Assembly (NCBI GenBank): GCA_026018925.1
Contig: JAKSZU010000006.1
Coordinates: 194,302,449-194,366,448, forward strand
Direction of reading: 5' to 3'
Source: Tupaia tana
Taxonomy: Eukaryota > Chordata > Mammalia > Scandentia > Tupaiidae
Length of the DNA: 64,000 bases
The position numbers and the translations under genes are program-made. Below are positions 43,341 through 55,655 of this stretch, one piece after another. The notes beneath the pieces are model-generated. The model had not been told where the DNA came from. It saw only the letters and a list, made by a program, of their open reading frames with translations, and did no database searches. The stretch's first letter is position 1. Each line of letters opens with the position of its first letter.

Positions 43341-45765
43341 ACTACTGGCAAATTTTAAAACTCTCAAAATATGCCCCAGGATTAAATTTTAAATATGTAT
43401 TAGGAAGTAAGACATTTTACAAATGACTCAAGCTGATCTTAGTTTAATAATTTCTTTGTCTCCAATGTAAGGAAAACATCTTGAATTAAGACTCATAATA
43501 GCTTGTTTTTAGCAAAGGAGAAGCCATTTGGCAGATATTACCACATGCACTCCTTTGTGTCCCCAAATGTACACTCAGGTATAGGCTCGAAAACTAGCTT
43601 TTTAATTTAGTCAATAACATCATCATTATCTCTAGGGTCACCTTTGTCCTTTGCTTTTAATGAGTATTGGTCACTATGTACTAAACAGTTTAATTTCTTT
43701 CTAAATGGCTTAATGCTATTTCTAATCTAGTGCTTCACCATGCCTACCTTGTTTCAATGGCCTCTACCCTTCTAGTTCATTTCTGTGATGCCAGATAATC
43801 TTTATTCCAGCTTTATAGTTTCTGAATGCTTGCTGAATCCAGTCCAAATTTCTTTCTTGACATAAAACTCTCTGTCATTTAATCACTTCTGCTTTGTCTA
43901 CCACTATCCCCTGCTACTCTTCAACGTGATAACCATCACACTAGAGTGGTCGGTATCTCATTACTCCAGGCAGATGATGCCTGACTCTACTATTTTATCT
44001 ATGCTGGTCATACTTGGAGTCCAGAAATTTCTCATCTGCCTCCACACAATTTAGAAACACATGAAAGTCCAGTTTAAGTTCCAACCCTTGAAGGAAGGTT
44101 TTCTTTTCCCATCAAGAAAAGAAATAAAGGTTATTTCTTGTGTTCTACCTTGATGAGATGTACGATCTTTTCTCTTCATCTAAGCAACTGCATCTTCTTA
44201 TTGTCTGCCTTATTGCAAGAGATTTTAAGATAACCTTTATGTGAACTTATTGCTGTGGTAATGAACTGTAGGCTATTCAAGAGCAGGAAATAGGTTGTTT
44301 GGGTCTCAGATCTACAATTTACTAGCTATGACCGCACACAAATTACTAAAATGTTTTTTTGTTTTATTTTAATTTTTAATCTCTAAAATGAGAACACACA
44401 CTAGTCCTATCCAAACTACTGCAGGGGATTCTGTATGACATAAATGAGGTTTTGTCTTTGAAAATGCTTTGCAAATGGTGATAACCTATACACACTTAAA
44501 ACTTATTAGTTTTTATCTTTCAAAATGCTAGCACAATGTAAACTAAGAAGTACTTACTATAAGCTCATATAACTGAATTAAAATATTATTTGATGTCTTT
44601 GATACTCTAACAAACATAGATGAAATTATAGCATTTTTTTAATACTAGGGTTTATTTTATTGGAATGATGCAAAGGAGTAAATATTAGACACAATTAAAA
44701 GTTCACTGAAGCATTCCTGTAAATATGGTGTTCTTCCATTGATTTGTGTAGTGAAGTAGATATTCTGATTATTATTACTCTACTAAAGTAATTGCTTATT
44801 TGGTCAACTAGTTGGAAATCTGAAGTCCTCTGACTAACTATACAACAATTGCAAGGGTGACGGTATAAATGGACTCTTCTTCACTCTGATGATCCAGTCA
44901 CTTTCTTTTCTCTGCACGACACAATTCTTTATGTAACCAAGTCACTGTAGTCTAATAAACTTTATTATATATTTTCAAGTAAAATCTACAGGGAGTCAGA
45001 TTAAATCCTAGGTGAAGTTCTCAGTAGAATCTCATCCTTTGATCATGCCACCAATGCTTTCATGTTAGAAGTATGACAAGAAGATTAGAGTATTTTAAGA
45101 TCTTGTACCAGGCACAATACAAAGTTGAAAGCTGCCACGAATTCTGCTACTTAGCAGAATACCATCCTTTGAGGCTCTAATTGACAAAGAAGTAGAATGT
45201 TAAATAAAGAAGTTGAAATTCAAATCAAGCAGAGTAAGGCATATTTGGAATGCTGTCACACATACTGTGGACTTTATTAGGTGCCAAGTCTTGATCTAAA
45301 CTTGAAAATAGTGAAAATTTTAAGACTTAGATTTAATAGAGGTCCCATATATAACTCCAAAAAGTTTTATAATTATTTCTCCACTGACAGTAGTTAATTT
45401 TAATAAAAAATGATTACTGATGTTTCAAAATTTCATTAATATGCCTAAGTTAAAGACAGCTTTTTTTTTTAACTGAACAAGCATCCTGTTTTAAAACAGA
45501 AACTACATTCTTCCCTGTTGTTGATTCCAGCCTATCCTAAGCTTCAGGTGTCCCTCGCTATACAGTGTCTGTCACTGTAGCAATCTCCACCTCCTTTGTC
45601 CAGAAATCAAACAGACTTGCTCAGTGTCTCTGCTTCCCTGGAGGTTTAACGGGTTACTAGTTACCAATTTTCAGACTCTAAAATGGCTGTGAATTAGTAT
45701 ATTAATGTCTCTTTTCCTTCCTTTATATCACTTGCTTCTAAGTAGCCTCTTTCAATTGTATGATA
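43341..45765. other. Mostly unassigned sequence
   Basis: No gene recognised. 43740-44100 has an L2-like flavour but is too diverged to call. The rest is AT-rich. Confidence 0.4.
44285..44500 (+). repeat. Possible MIR
   Basis: 'ctacaatttactagctatga', 'aatctctaaaatgagaacac', 'atgacataaatgaggttttg', 'aaatgctttgcaaatggtga' follow MIR order in sense. An inserted T-rich stretch lies in the middle. Confidence 0.55.
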
Positions 45766-45769
45766 AGAA

Positions 45770-46005
45770 TAAAACAATAATAACAACTGACTTAATGCCA
45801 TTCACCACATGGCAGGTATTACACTAAGCACTTTACATGAATCAACACATTTAACCCTCATACAAACTCTGAATTATATACTAATATCTGTTTTGCAAAT
45901 CATGGAACTGAAGCACAGAGATGCTAAGTATGTCATAAATTAAGAAGTGGCAGAACCAGGTCTTCCATACCAGATATTTTAATCTCAGAGTTCCTGCTCT
46001 GAACG
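45770..46005 (-). repeat. MIR
   Basis: 'acatggcaggtattacacta', 'gcactttacatgaatcaaca', 'catggaactgaagcacagag', 'agaagtggcagaaccaggtc' follow the MIR complement closely. Confidence 0.82.
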
Positions 46006-46439
46006 ACCAAGCTAATGTGCCTAAACATGGGGTTGAGGAATATACAGTGCATAATGGGAAATTAGAGAATTAGAGTCATACATATCTAGTTAAATCCTGT
46101 CTGTACTCTTTACTGGTTTTATGACTGGTGGATGATACTTAATTTTTTGACATTGATTTTCTAAGATGTAGAATAGTAATGAAAGTACTTACAGTTAAGA
46201 GTTTTTTGTACATAAATAATGTATATAAAATGCACCTACTACAAAAGTCTAAAGCATTTTTTGCATGTTTGAATGTATGACTGGAAATGCAGAGGATACA
46301 TTTTTGAAAGAGTTTTGTGCCCTTCTTGGCCTATGCTACAGTAGGTCAATGTGGAACAGTGGCAACAGCAGTATCAGCTAGGTCAGCTTAGTGTGGTTAG
46401 TCAAACTTGGGAGAAGATGAAGAGCAGTATGAATCTGAG

Positions 46440-48245
46440 AAGCAGAGGTGGCAGTTTCCACACCTGCAAACAGAGTATGCCGAAACCTGAGAGACTCACT
46501 GGGGGCCGCCATCTCAAGTGGGACCCAATCCCTTGCCAGAACACTCTGCTTCATGCCAAACCTGACCTCTAATATGGGTGAGTGACAAGACTTTTGACCT
46601 TCCACTTGGAGGTGTCGTCCAGGTACTGGGTCCCCTTACAGGAAAAAAATTCTAGTGCTCGGTCAAACCCCTCCTCTGCCAGTTGGGACTGGGTCCCTTC
46701 CTGACCTTCTTAACTGGGGGATGCCTCTCTTCAAATGTGGTGCACTGCAGTTGTAGAGAATTTTCAGACTAGAGGTCACACTGTCTACTAAATTCCCCTC
46801 CTGGGTCTCTTGTCCTGGTCTACTTGTCCTATCATGGGCAGCACCCAATCACATATTCATTCCAAAGGCCTGTCCTCTGAAAAAACTCCAGACAGTTTAT
46901 CCTAGCAGTTAAAATCAAGCTCCCTGTGCCGTCTTTTTCTGTAAATCAATCTGGCTTTATTATAAAGTTGCAGTAGCCAACAAATGGCACTTTTGATTTC
47001 TAAATTCTATGTGATCTTGATAACTTCCTCTAATACAACGGCAAGATATCTGAGGTTCTCTTTCTCCAGGCTTTTTTCTCTCTCCACATCTGCACCTCTC
47101 TGTAATCCTGCACCACTTTTCAAATCCTCCTCTACAACCACACTTCTGTCCCTACAGAGGATTTTTTCTTCTCACTTCAACCCTTCAGACTAGACCACAC
47201 ACTCCCTCTCTATGTCCCCTCCGCTTATTTTCCTCTTCTGATGCCTCTTGGCCAGTTCCTGAGACTGAAAGCCACCAGCTGACACCTTCCACTTCTTTTC
47301 CCTTCTGGAGCCTAACATATTCCCCTACCCATCAACCTTCTACCACCCTGCACCTTTCTTACTGTTCCAGGAAATTACAAGAGGAACTGAGTCTACGCCT
47401 TTTTCCAGTGTCTGATTGCTCTCAAATTGAAACTGAACTTGGCAATTTTCCTTTCAACCCAACTAAGTTTACTAAGGAATGTGCTTACCTCACTCTGTCT
47501 TATCATTTCTCTTCTTGCATTAATCCTGAAGAGAGGGGTGACATTTTGACTAAGGCAAGGGAACACAGAGATGATCTTGATCTGAGGAAGCCTGATGCTT
47601 AGGCCTCTGGCTCCACAGTTGTCTCCAAACAAGATCCTCATTGGGACTATCAGCATGGGTCTGTAGATTGTAGACAGTGAGACCACATACTCTCTTGCCT
47701 TATTGAAAGATGAAATGGGTCACACTCAGTCCATCAATTATAATAAGGTTAAATAAGGTTAAATAAATTTACCCAGAGCACAGATGTAAACTGTCCTTCC
47801 TCGCTAGACCTTCAGAGGTCCTCTGTCTCTACATTAACTTAGATCCAGATTCCAGGGAAGACCAATCTGTCCTCACAATGCATTTCATCTCCCAGTCAGC
47901 CCCAGATATTTGGCATAAGCTACAAAAATTAGAAAATGACCCTCAGACCCCATGATCTGAATTCACATATTTAGCCTTCAAGATCTTTAATAATTGGGAT
48001 GAGGGCAGTAAAATAATGAAAAGAGGGCTGTCCAGGTGGGGAGGGGTTGAGAAAAAAAAAAAAAAAAGGGAATGAGACTGGAAGCAGTCTTGAGAACAAA
48101 AGGAAGCCTTCCATGGTGACATCTGCAATTGAAGGAGTAGATCAGGCTCAATGGGGACTTACTGAGCCCCCCTCAGCCAAACAATCACAACACAGACCCT
48201 TGGCTTCCTCTGAACCCTGGAGTGGTAGGCCCTGGCATTTGATCT
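46440..48245 (+). pseudogene. Class I (gamma-type) ERV: leader and gag-like remnant
   Basis: Plus-strand sequence with gag-like character. The open stretch 47408-47602 reads FPFNPTKFTKECAYLTLSYH and then a charged segment (DILTKAREHRDDLDLRKPDA), with stops between pieces. Further on, about 47880-47960 reads as a WHKLQKLENDPQTP-like segment, recalling the capsid end of gamma-type gag. Upstream (46.45-46.95 kb) is a CT-rich leader-like region. No intact reading frame. Family name not determined. Separated from the env-like part by 48.3-51.8 kb, where I see no pol. Confidence 0.65.
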
Positions 48246-48433
48246 GACTCCACTTCATTGGCCAACTCTCGGGTAACTCTCTGTCATGGGTAACTTAAAT
48301 GATTTCTGAATTAATACCACAGTCACTTATTTCTGCTCTACGTGGGTTTTCAGGTCCCTTGTCTCCTTTGCCTGTTTCTATCATAGGGATCAAAGGGAGG
48401 CCACAACCTACTTTATAGACTGAGCTTGTTTTC

Positions 48434-48687
48434 TTTCTTGGAGAGATTTTTGCTCTAGGGTGCGTGTGCTCACCAGAAAGACAGAGAGAGACAGAGACAG
48501 AAAGCGAGAAATCACCCCTTAGGGGGGATGGCCACACCACAATCCCTTCTCCTCCATTCTCCTCTCAGGATCTTGGGAGCGCACGCACATGCGCCTGGTA
48601 TGAGTGTAAGCCTCCAGGTCCAGGACTCGAACCACAGTCAACTACATGGGAGTCCAGCGACATAGCCATTACACCAACTCCTAGTCC
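48434..48687 (-). mobile_element. SINE-A2
   Basis: Antisense: 'gagatttttgctctagggtg', 'ggggatggccacaccacaat', box B complement 'ggactcgaaccacagtc', ending 'aactcctagtcc'. Imperfect flanks (gcttgtttt / gcttatttt). Confidence 0.88.
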
Positions 48688-48839
48688 AGACCGCAAGCTT
48701 ATTTTGTGCTCTTGGAGATCAAGTCTGCTCATTCCTTTTAAGTATTTCCTAATTGCCCTAACACTCTGTTAGGATGAGATCTTTTGTTTGTGTGGTGTAT
48801 ATCTGTACTTGTAATATATTATATGGTATTAAAAACCAA

Positions 48840-49260
48840 AATTTTAGTTAAACCAAAATTTAACAGAGTTTATTTGAACAAAGGGCAGGTGATTTGAAAT
48901 GGGCAGTTTCTCAGAAAATGATTTCTGAGGAACTCTGGGTAGCCACATGGAGTCTGTAAGTTTGTGGAAAGGGAAACTGCAGGAAAGGGAAAGTGATATA
49001 CAGAAACGAAAGTGAGGGAATGATGTAGAGATATCATTGGAGTTGTTATAGCTGGATGGTAGGATGCATGAACAGCTTAAAAGGTGGGCTTTCTATGCTT
49101 GACTGAAATGTTGCTAGTGTGATTGGCTGTAACTTAGAAACCAGCTCTGGAAAATCATTTAGCTTATTCATAAGAATCCAAGTGTGGGAGGGATTTTGAT
49201 CCCATTTTAGGCCATAATAGTTTAGTTTAGCAATGATAAAAGTCTTTAAGGAATTCTGTT
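48840..49260 (+). repeat. Old repeat F, copy 1 (probably an LTR)
   Basis: 'aacagagtttatttgaacaa', 'gggcagtttctcagaaaatg', 'gaggaactctgggtagcc', 'gttgttatagctggatgg', 'tgtgattggctgtaacttag'. Same motif order as 61566-61975. Not confidently named. Confidence 0.5.
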
Positions 49261-49412
49261 CAATTTGGCTTAAGAGTAAATAAGAACACTCATATGAGTT
49301 CATCTAAATGTTTTTCAAGTTCATGTAACAATCAAATCTTTAATAAGCTGGCTTCAAATATGTTAAAAAGGATAATTTTAATAGGTGAAGATCTTCACAA
49401 TTTCCAATGTAT

Positions 49413-49677
49413 TTATTTATTTATTTATTTTTTTAGAGGTTTTTGTTATAGGACATGTGTGCTCACCAGAAAGACAGAGAGACAGAGAGACAGAAAGGGA
49501 GAAATCACCCCCTGGGGGGATGGCCACTCTGCAATCCCTTCTCCTCCATTCTCCTCTGGGGCCTTGGGCAAGTCCACACATGCACTCAGAGTGAGTTTAA
49601 GCCGCCAGGTCAGGACTCGAATTGTAGTTGACTACATGGGAGTCCAGCGACATGGCCATTGCGTTAACTACTGGTCC
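49413..49677 (-). mobile_element. SINE-A2
   Basis: Antisense copy with (attt)n tail and 'ttgttataggacatgtgtgc'. The 'ctctggggccttgggcaagt' segment is altered. Ends 'aactactggtccc'. Flanks share tccaatRtattt. Confidence 0.88.
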
Positions 49678-49679
49678 CT

Positions 49680-50870
49680 CCAATATATATTTTTTGTGCA
49701 GGGTTTTATTGGTCAGTCAACATCATTTGTCTTAATAGTGTTGGTTTAGTGAAACAACTGACATTTATGTTGTATGTTATGTGTGATCTGGTAAATATCT
49801 AACATGCCATAAAAATAATTAACAGGGAGATAGATTAGTGACTGGTTTTTCTGGTATCTTGGTTTTCACTGGTAGTCAAGGCATAATATCTAAATAAAAA
49901 ATTAAGTTATTATAAATGGGATAGTTCAGATAACTTAAGATCTTAAGTTGAATTTAATTGAGGTGACACTTATAAAATGTCTAAGTCATCTTTAAATGAG
50001 TAACATACTCTGATTAACATGAAATTTGGATTAATCTGTTTGGTTTTCTAAATTTTACAGGAGCAAATCTATTAAAAAGATTATTCTGTTAGGTAAAATT
50101 GGCATTTAGAAATATATAAATCCAGTGTTAAGCATGGACTCATGAAAGGCTTAGATGACTCCCTGGTTCTTTCTGTGTCCTCCATATAGCTCTAAATTTG
50201 TTAAACTAAGGTTTTAAGCTTTATAGGCTGCATATTCATAAACTCTTAGTACATGCTAAAAGATTGCTAAAAGTTAGAAATTTTGGCTGATATGGACATA
50301 CATAATTACAATCTTAATGTCTCCTGAAGACATCAGATTCCCCAGGGTGGGGGACAGCAGAGATAACATTCTTGTGGCACTTTTGTAAGGCTTCTTCAAA
50401 GGCACTCCCATTGGATATTCTCTTAAGAAAAATTCTCTTTCAATCCACCTACCCTCCAGGCTAAAGGCTCCAGTTTACCCTTGCTTATCAAACAACAATA
50501 GATTGATTTAGACTGGCTGGTCATCTCTGCATAAGATAGATAGTCATGTGGCCCTACAGTGAAAGTCCCAGGACTAACTTTAGTTAGGCTTCTGTATGGG
50601 AGATAGGGGTTTAGGAAACTCTTGTTCCGGGACCTGGTAGGAGAAACGTCAAGGCAAGGAAGGGGTGGGTTAAGGCCAGAACTCCTGGCTGTCTTCTCCC
50701 GTCTTGCTTTCCACACTTTCACTATTTTCTCTTCCAGATAGGCAATTAAACTTCTACCCCTCAGGACTCTCCTCTTGGCTCCTCTGGAGCTGGGACCAGT
50801 TTATACCCAAACATAATGCCTAGTCTCAATGTAAGTTAGATGACCAGAAGATTTAGCAAAAGGTAAAATC
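49680..50870. other. Unassigned sequence
   Basis: No gene or named repeat recognised. It may belong to the same ERV or to LTR sequence, but I cannot show it. The minus-strand frame 50423-50722 has no recognisable domain. Confidence 0.4.
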
Positions 50871-50878
50871 TGAAACTA

Positions 50879-50961
50879 TTGGGTTGTTGGGGAAGTCAAG
50901 ATGCATTTTTGCATAAAAAAAAAAAATAGGAAAATATGTCATGACTTTTTCAACAACCCCA
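50879..50961. mobile_element. Mariner-type MITE, copy 2
   Basis: 83 bp flanked by TA at 50877-50878 and 50962-50963. The ends 'ttgggttgttggggaagtca' and 'tgactttttcaacaacccc' are inverted repeats. The centre is an A-run. The TIR and TA target are typical of Tc1/mariner elements. Confidence 0.85.
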
Positions 50962-50964
50962 TAT

Positions 50965-51780
50965 AATTCCATTCTCCAGCTAGAGCTCTTTTATCACCAA
51001 CAAGGCAGAAGCTGTAAAACTTGTGGGCTCCGCCCTTCTGACAGTACTCAGCTGCTTCTTACAGGAGATTAAAAACAAGACAAAACAAAGCAAAACAAAC
51101 AAACAAAAGAACAAGATTTATTAGAGTTTAAATTCCCAGTGCAGCCCCTCACTCACAGATCAGAGCAAATCTAGGAAAATTCTTAAATAACTCAAAAAAG
51201 TGCTATATTTAATTTCGCAACTTACCTTAACCTTTGATTTAACTTAAAAAGACAAAAAAGGCCTAATCGTCTCCACCCTCCCACTCCCAGTCCATATCTG
51301 GAAAGACTAGATATGTTTGCAATGTGAGAAGCCTGGGTTCTAAACAATGCCTGTGACTGGCATCCTCCTGCCCCCACTGCGATCTTGTCCCCAATGTGGA
51401 GGAGTTGGTCACTAGAGACAAGGGTGACCCAAGCTCCAAGGGAGTCCAGGACTTCTGAGTCCTTGCTGGCCTGTAAAATTGAGAATTGATGGGCCCAAGA
51501 CCCCAAAGCTCCCCTTGGACATATGAAAATCTCATCTGAGGAGCTTCAGGTAACCCTTAAAGTAAGAAATAAGACTGTGTTCTTTAAGATGTTTGTCTAA
51601 CTGAAAGGTTAAGGTTATTTCCAAAATAAATTTATAAGAGAAAAAAAAAGAAAAATAATAGTAAACAGGAAAGAGAAAAGAATTATGAAGGTAATTTTGT
51701 GAAAGGATTTTACAAGTTGACTAAAATCTGGAAGAAAGTGTTTTTCATATCGAAAGACAAGTTTTTGTCCCAATCAGCTT
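50965..51780. other. Unassigned sequence between ERV parts
   Basis: Two overlapping minus-strand frames (51222-51506, 51263-51535) encode no domain I recognise. It could be LTR or leader material of an ERV in antisense; not demonstrated. Confidence 0.35.
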
Positions 51781-52175
51781 TCAATATTAAAAGAAAAAAG
51801 CTCCAAGAGCTCATGCAGGGGTCAGGAATGTCCTTGGGTGACCTCCTTCAGGTTGCCACTATATTCTAGTGGTTAGAGCTCCAGGGGAATCCTCCATTTG
51901 CCACTTCACAGAACCCTTGCTTTGCCTTTCAGAGTTTACTTGTTATGCCAGATTGTCTTTGCCCTCTATTTAGTGGAGGTGTTCTTGCAAAAATTGGCAC
52001 CCCAGTTATGCTGGGAGAAAATGCTATTTCACAAAACCCACCACCTATCCAGTCTCTCACAGCAGCTACTTTGAAGAATGCCCTAGGAGTTTAAGAAAGA
52101 GAACCAGAGGGTCTCAAGTCTGAGGCCTATTCTCTTTTCAATTTGAACCTTTCTTTTTAATGCTGGTCTGTTTCT

Positions 52176-52266
52176 TTTTAAAAAATATTCAATTTATTAA
52201 TATTATTATTATTTAATATATATGGGGCATGTGTGCATACCAGAGAGAGACAGAAAGAGAGAGAGC

Positions 52267-52309
<43 letters not shown>

Positions 52310-52399
52310 CAAGCTAGCAAGCTGCCAGTTCCAGGACTCAAACTGCAGTCTGCCAAGTGGAAGTCTAGCACCTTAACCATCACACCACCTGCTGGCCTC
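52176..52399 (-). mobile_element. SINE-B/C with expanded (ga)n
   Basis: Antisense: 'ggggcatgtgtgcataccag', a long (ga)n run (52242-52308), then head complement ending 'ccacctgctggcct'. Flanks repeat aatgctggtctgttt / aatactggcctgtt. Confidence 0.85.
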
Positions 52400-52530
52400 A
52401 ATACTGGCCTGTTCTTTTACTGTGGCTCCTGTGCTTACCTATGTTTACCCTACTAACTGGACTGGGATAAGGTCTATCTCTTCCCCAATATTAACATAAT
52501 CCCCAAATATGGAACTTTACCATTCCTCTT

Positions 52531-52790
52531 TTTTTGGGGGGGAGAGATTTTTGCTATAGGGCGTGTGCTCTCCCCAGATAGACAGAGAGACAGAGAGACA
52601 GAAAGTGAGAAATCACCCCTCAGGGAGGATGGCCACACTGCAATTCCTTCTCCTCCGTTCTCCTGTCGGGATCCTAGGCACACATGCACACGTGCCTGGC
52701 GCAAGTTTTAAGCCACCGGGTCCGAGACGTGAACCGCGGTCAACTACATGGGAGTCCAGTGACATAACCATTACGCTAACTGCTGGTCCC
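52531..52790 (-). mobile_element. SINE-A1-like
   Basis: Antisense copy with perfect 13-bp TSD taccattcctctt at 52518-52530 and 52791-52803. Box B complement 'gagacgtgaaccgcgg' and 'aagttttaagccacc' are A1 markers; 'ggatggccac' is A2-like. Confidence 0.92.
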
Positions 52791-52820
52791 TACCATTCCT
52801 CTTAATGGCAGAGTAGTCTC

Positions 52821-52825
<5 letters not shown>

Positions 52826-52854
<29 letters not shown>
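52826..52854. repeat. Poly(A) tract
   Basis: Run of about 29 A inside the env remnant, without a SINE body. Confidence 0.85.
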
Positions 52855-52861
<7 letters not shown>

Positions 52862-53419
52862 ATTCAAGTGATACCCCTCCTGACAACTTTGGGAATTGGC
52901 ACAGGGATAAGCACAGGGATGAGAGGGATGGCTACATCTCTTCACTACTTTAAAACATTTGACCTTCGACAAAACCTAAATGAAATATTCCAAAGTCTCT
53001 TATAGATTCAATACCTAGGAGACTCCATGGCTGCAGTAACTTTCCAAAACCAGAGGCTTGGACCTTGACACAGTAGGAAAAAGGGGTCTTTATTTCTTTC
53101 TGGAAGAAGAGTACTACTTTTTATCCTTCCCCTGGTTGCCTCCACTTTAATTCTCTTCTCTTAATTTCTGCAGGACCTCTACTCCTAGAAATGCTAAACC
53201 TCTTCAGCCAAAACATCATCCAACAATTAGCCCTCTAACAGGATGAAAACATCTTGCTCCTCCAAGGGGGTACGACATTCACACCTGCCTCTGAGGATTC
53301 ACACCCATCCCTTACATCCTCCCTAAAGGATAATACCCCTTCTCAGCCTGAAGCAGCTCCTGAAGACTGATCATCATCCCATAATCCCTTGTCTCACACT
53401 CACCCCATATTTTTTTTTT

Positions 53420-54060
53420 TAAATAAAAGATAAGGGTTGGAAAGTTTAGATGTCTCCTAAATAGATAATTTCCTATCAGAAAATAAGGATATGCTGGGAC
53501 CAGCAGTTTGCGTAATGGCTATGTCGCTGAACACCCATGTAGTCGACCGCGGTTCGGATCCCAGACCTGGTGGCTTTAAACTCATGCCAGACACGTGTGC
53601 GTGTGTGCCCAAGATCCCGAGAAGAGAATGGAGGAGAAGGGATTGCGGTGGGGCCATCCCCCTGGGGGGTGATTTCTCGCTTTCTGTCTGTCTCTCTCCA
53701 GCGAGGGCACGGCCCTATAGCAGAAACTTCTCAAAAAGAAAAAAAAAGAAAAAAGAAAAGAAGGAGATGGTTACAATGACCTTAGGCCAGAACCCTCAGG
53801 CCAGAGTCCTCCCTTACTGGTAGCCAACACCCTCAGCCCAGAAGGTCACAATGGCAAGTAAGCTAATCAAAGTACTTGCCATTTTCATGACCCTATTGCT
53901 ACACCCCCTCCCTCATAAATACATCAAGTCCCCTTAGGGTGAGTTGAAGCACCCAGCTTCAGATCCCTGGGTGCTTTTTCAATAAACTTTCCTTTTTCTC
54001 TTAAAGTGACTACCTCCTAAGTCTTACTCCAAACCATAACATAAACTTTTCTCCCAGGGG
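53420..54060 (+). mobile_element. Class I ERV 3' LTR
   Basis: Downstream of the env remnant. The sequence 'ccccctccctcataaataca' then 'tgggtgctttttcaataaac' and 'tttcctttttctctt' gives a TATA-like/AATAAA layout typical of a gammaretroviral U3-R-U5. 'gccagaaccctcaggccaga' repeats lie upstream. A SINE-A2 interrupts it. Exact LTR ends not fixed. Confidence 0.6.
53495..53757 (+). mobile_element. SINE-A2
   Basis: Starts 'ctgggaccagcagtttgcgt', body near consensus with box B relative 'ggttcggatccc', CT-rich end shortened, A/G tail. Inserted in the ERV LTR region. Confidence 0.9.
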
Positions 54061-54069
54061 TGGTTTAAA

Positions 54070-54575
54070 ACCAAAAATCTCTCTTAAAACAAACAAAAAA
54101 CCCAGTCCCATTCAATCACAGTGGCTTGATAAGATTGTATTCTGAAGTTTTTAATTTCTTTTTAAGATATCTTAGTGAAAATTGGTTTGTGTGTGTGTTT
54201 AAAGGTGAATAGATGTGACTCAAGATGGCAAAATAAAGCAATGGATTCCATAGCACAGTGATCAAAGCAGATGACACAGTAAAACTCAGATACCTTGTCA
54301 AGACTCGGAGTGATGGAATAGTCAGAAATTTGTTTATTGAAACCAAGTATTGATCCTGAGGTTAAGTGAAGCAGTCCATTTGTAAAACCATTTGTTTTTA
54401 CACAAATAAGAAAAAATTTCCATATGAATCCCCTCCCCTTTGGCCTACCTTGAATGGTATCATTTCAAAAGCTGTAAATTTGCAAATGAAATAGGAATTA
54501 GAATATTACTAAAATAAGAGTTAGAGGGCAAAGTATATCAGTAAGAACATAGCTCTTTCACTGTCCTTTTATTGA
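54070..54575. other. Unassigned sequence
   Basis: Nothing recognised. Confidence 0.45.
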
Positions 54576-54577
54576 GA

Positions 54578-54690
54578 CAAGAAAAGAAAAGCTTAGGAAG
54601 GCTGAATGGATTGTTCAGGTTCATATAACTTCCTAGTGGCAGAACCAGGAATTGAAACATAGGTGGCCACTGTGAAGTACTGCTAGGGTG
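54578..54690 (-). repeat. MIR fragment
   Basis: 'ttcaggttcatataacttcc', 'tagtggcagaaccaggaatt', 'gaaacataggtggcc' match the MIR complement. Confidence 0.65.
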
Positions 54691-54879
54691 CTCCCCTCTG
54701 TACTTTAATGTCTGAGATAATCATTCCATCTGTTAACAGTTGGGAGTGTTGGTCGCTGAGACAAGCATCCAATTTCCTCTCTAGGAATTGGCCTCTTTCT
54801 CTGGGCATTGTCTTCTTCTAAAGGGAATTGCCTTGCCTTTATCTATGCCTCTTCCCTAGGGATAGCCAGCATTCATTGA

Positions 54880-55145
54880 CTAATTAATATCGGGATGAGG
54901 GAATGTAAAGAAACAGGCTTTTTGCCTCAATTGAGGACCATTTCAGCTCCAAAGCTACCTCAGATTTTGGCTGAGGCCTTGTTTCAATCATATCACAGTT
55001 GAGTTTCTCCATCTGTCCGGTTCTGGTTTCCTTATTCCCTCATAGGAAAGTATTTGTCCTGTGAGTGCTTCCAGAAAACTTTCTGCATGCAGTCTACCTC
55101 TGATCCAGTTTCCCAGGGAGTCAGACCTAGGGTAGTCAAGTGCCA
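54880..55145 (+). repeat. Ancient LTR-like repeat
   Basis: 'gcctcaattgaggaccattt', 'tttggctgaggccttgtttc', 'cacagttgagtttctccatc', 'ccagaaaactttctgcatgc', 'cagtttcccagggagtcaga' match a common mammalian repeat that I cannot name securely. Confidence 0.45.
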
Positions 55146-55269
55146 GGAGTAGCCTGAGAAAAAAGACTCTGAAATGGGGAAAGAAACATTCAGACATTTT
55201 AAGAACTGTTGAACATAGGAATTCAGGTAACATTCAATAAATGAAGTGCATGATAATCTCTCTTGTGAA

Positions 55270-55655
55270 AGAGGTCACTTAAAAATGGAGACCTGGTTCA
55301 GGGCTGCTTCATAGTGGGACTACCGGGGTTAGACACAGTTACTGGTCATTTATCTCACTGCATATATAATTAGAGTGGACATACCTGATAGTTGACAAAT
55401 TCCATATTACTTTTTTGGCTTTTGGAATAAGACATATTGCAAGAGAGTAATACCAAAAAAAAAAAAAAAAAAAAAAAAAAGAAAAAATGAGGCAGACAGA
55501 AGCCACATGGCTATAGACCATGCTCTGTTCAGGCCAAAGTTCTGCCTTCTGCATTTTTGTGGTCTTTGGACTTTCCAGTCACCAGAACAGTGAGTCAATA
55601 AATCTCTATTTCAGTCTCAGGTATTTCTGTTAGCAGTAACAGACTAAGACACCAT
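55270..55655 (+). mobile_element. MaLR LTR 3' end
   Basis: The end 'cagtgagtcaataaatctct', 'cagtctcaggtatttctgtt', 'agcagtaacagactaagaca' is the MST/MLT1-like LTR terminus with its polyadenylation signal. A 24-A run at about 55455-55480 interrupts it. The 5' boundary is uncertain. Confidence 0.65.

Larger units (their letters stand above)
51790..53415 (+). pseudogene. Class I ERV env remnant (transmembrane subunit region)
   Basis: After a poly(A) interruption, frames at 52860-53180 read a hydrophobic LGIGTGISTGMRG-like fusion-peptide segment. An AVTFQNQRLG-like stretch follows, at the place where gamma-type env carries its conserved immunosuppressive-region motif; it is altered here. Next comes a hydrophobic stretch at the membrane-anchor position. 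Several stops (for example near 53006 and 53068) show it is dead. SINEs at 52176-52399 and 52531-52790 and a poly(A) at 52826 interrupt it. Assignment is by motif order only. Confidence 0.65.
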
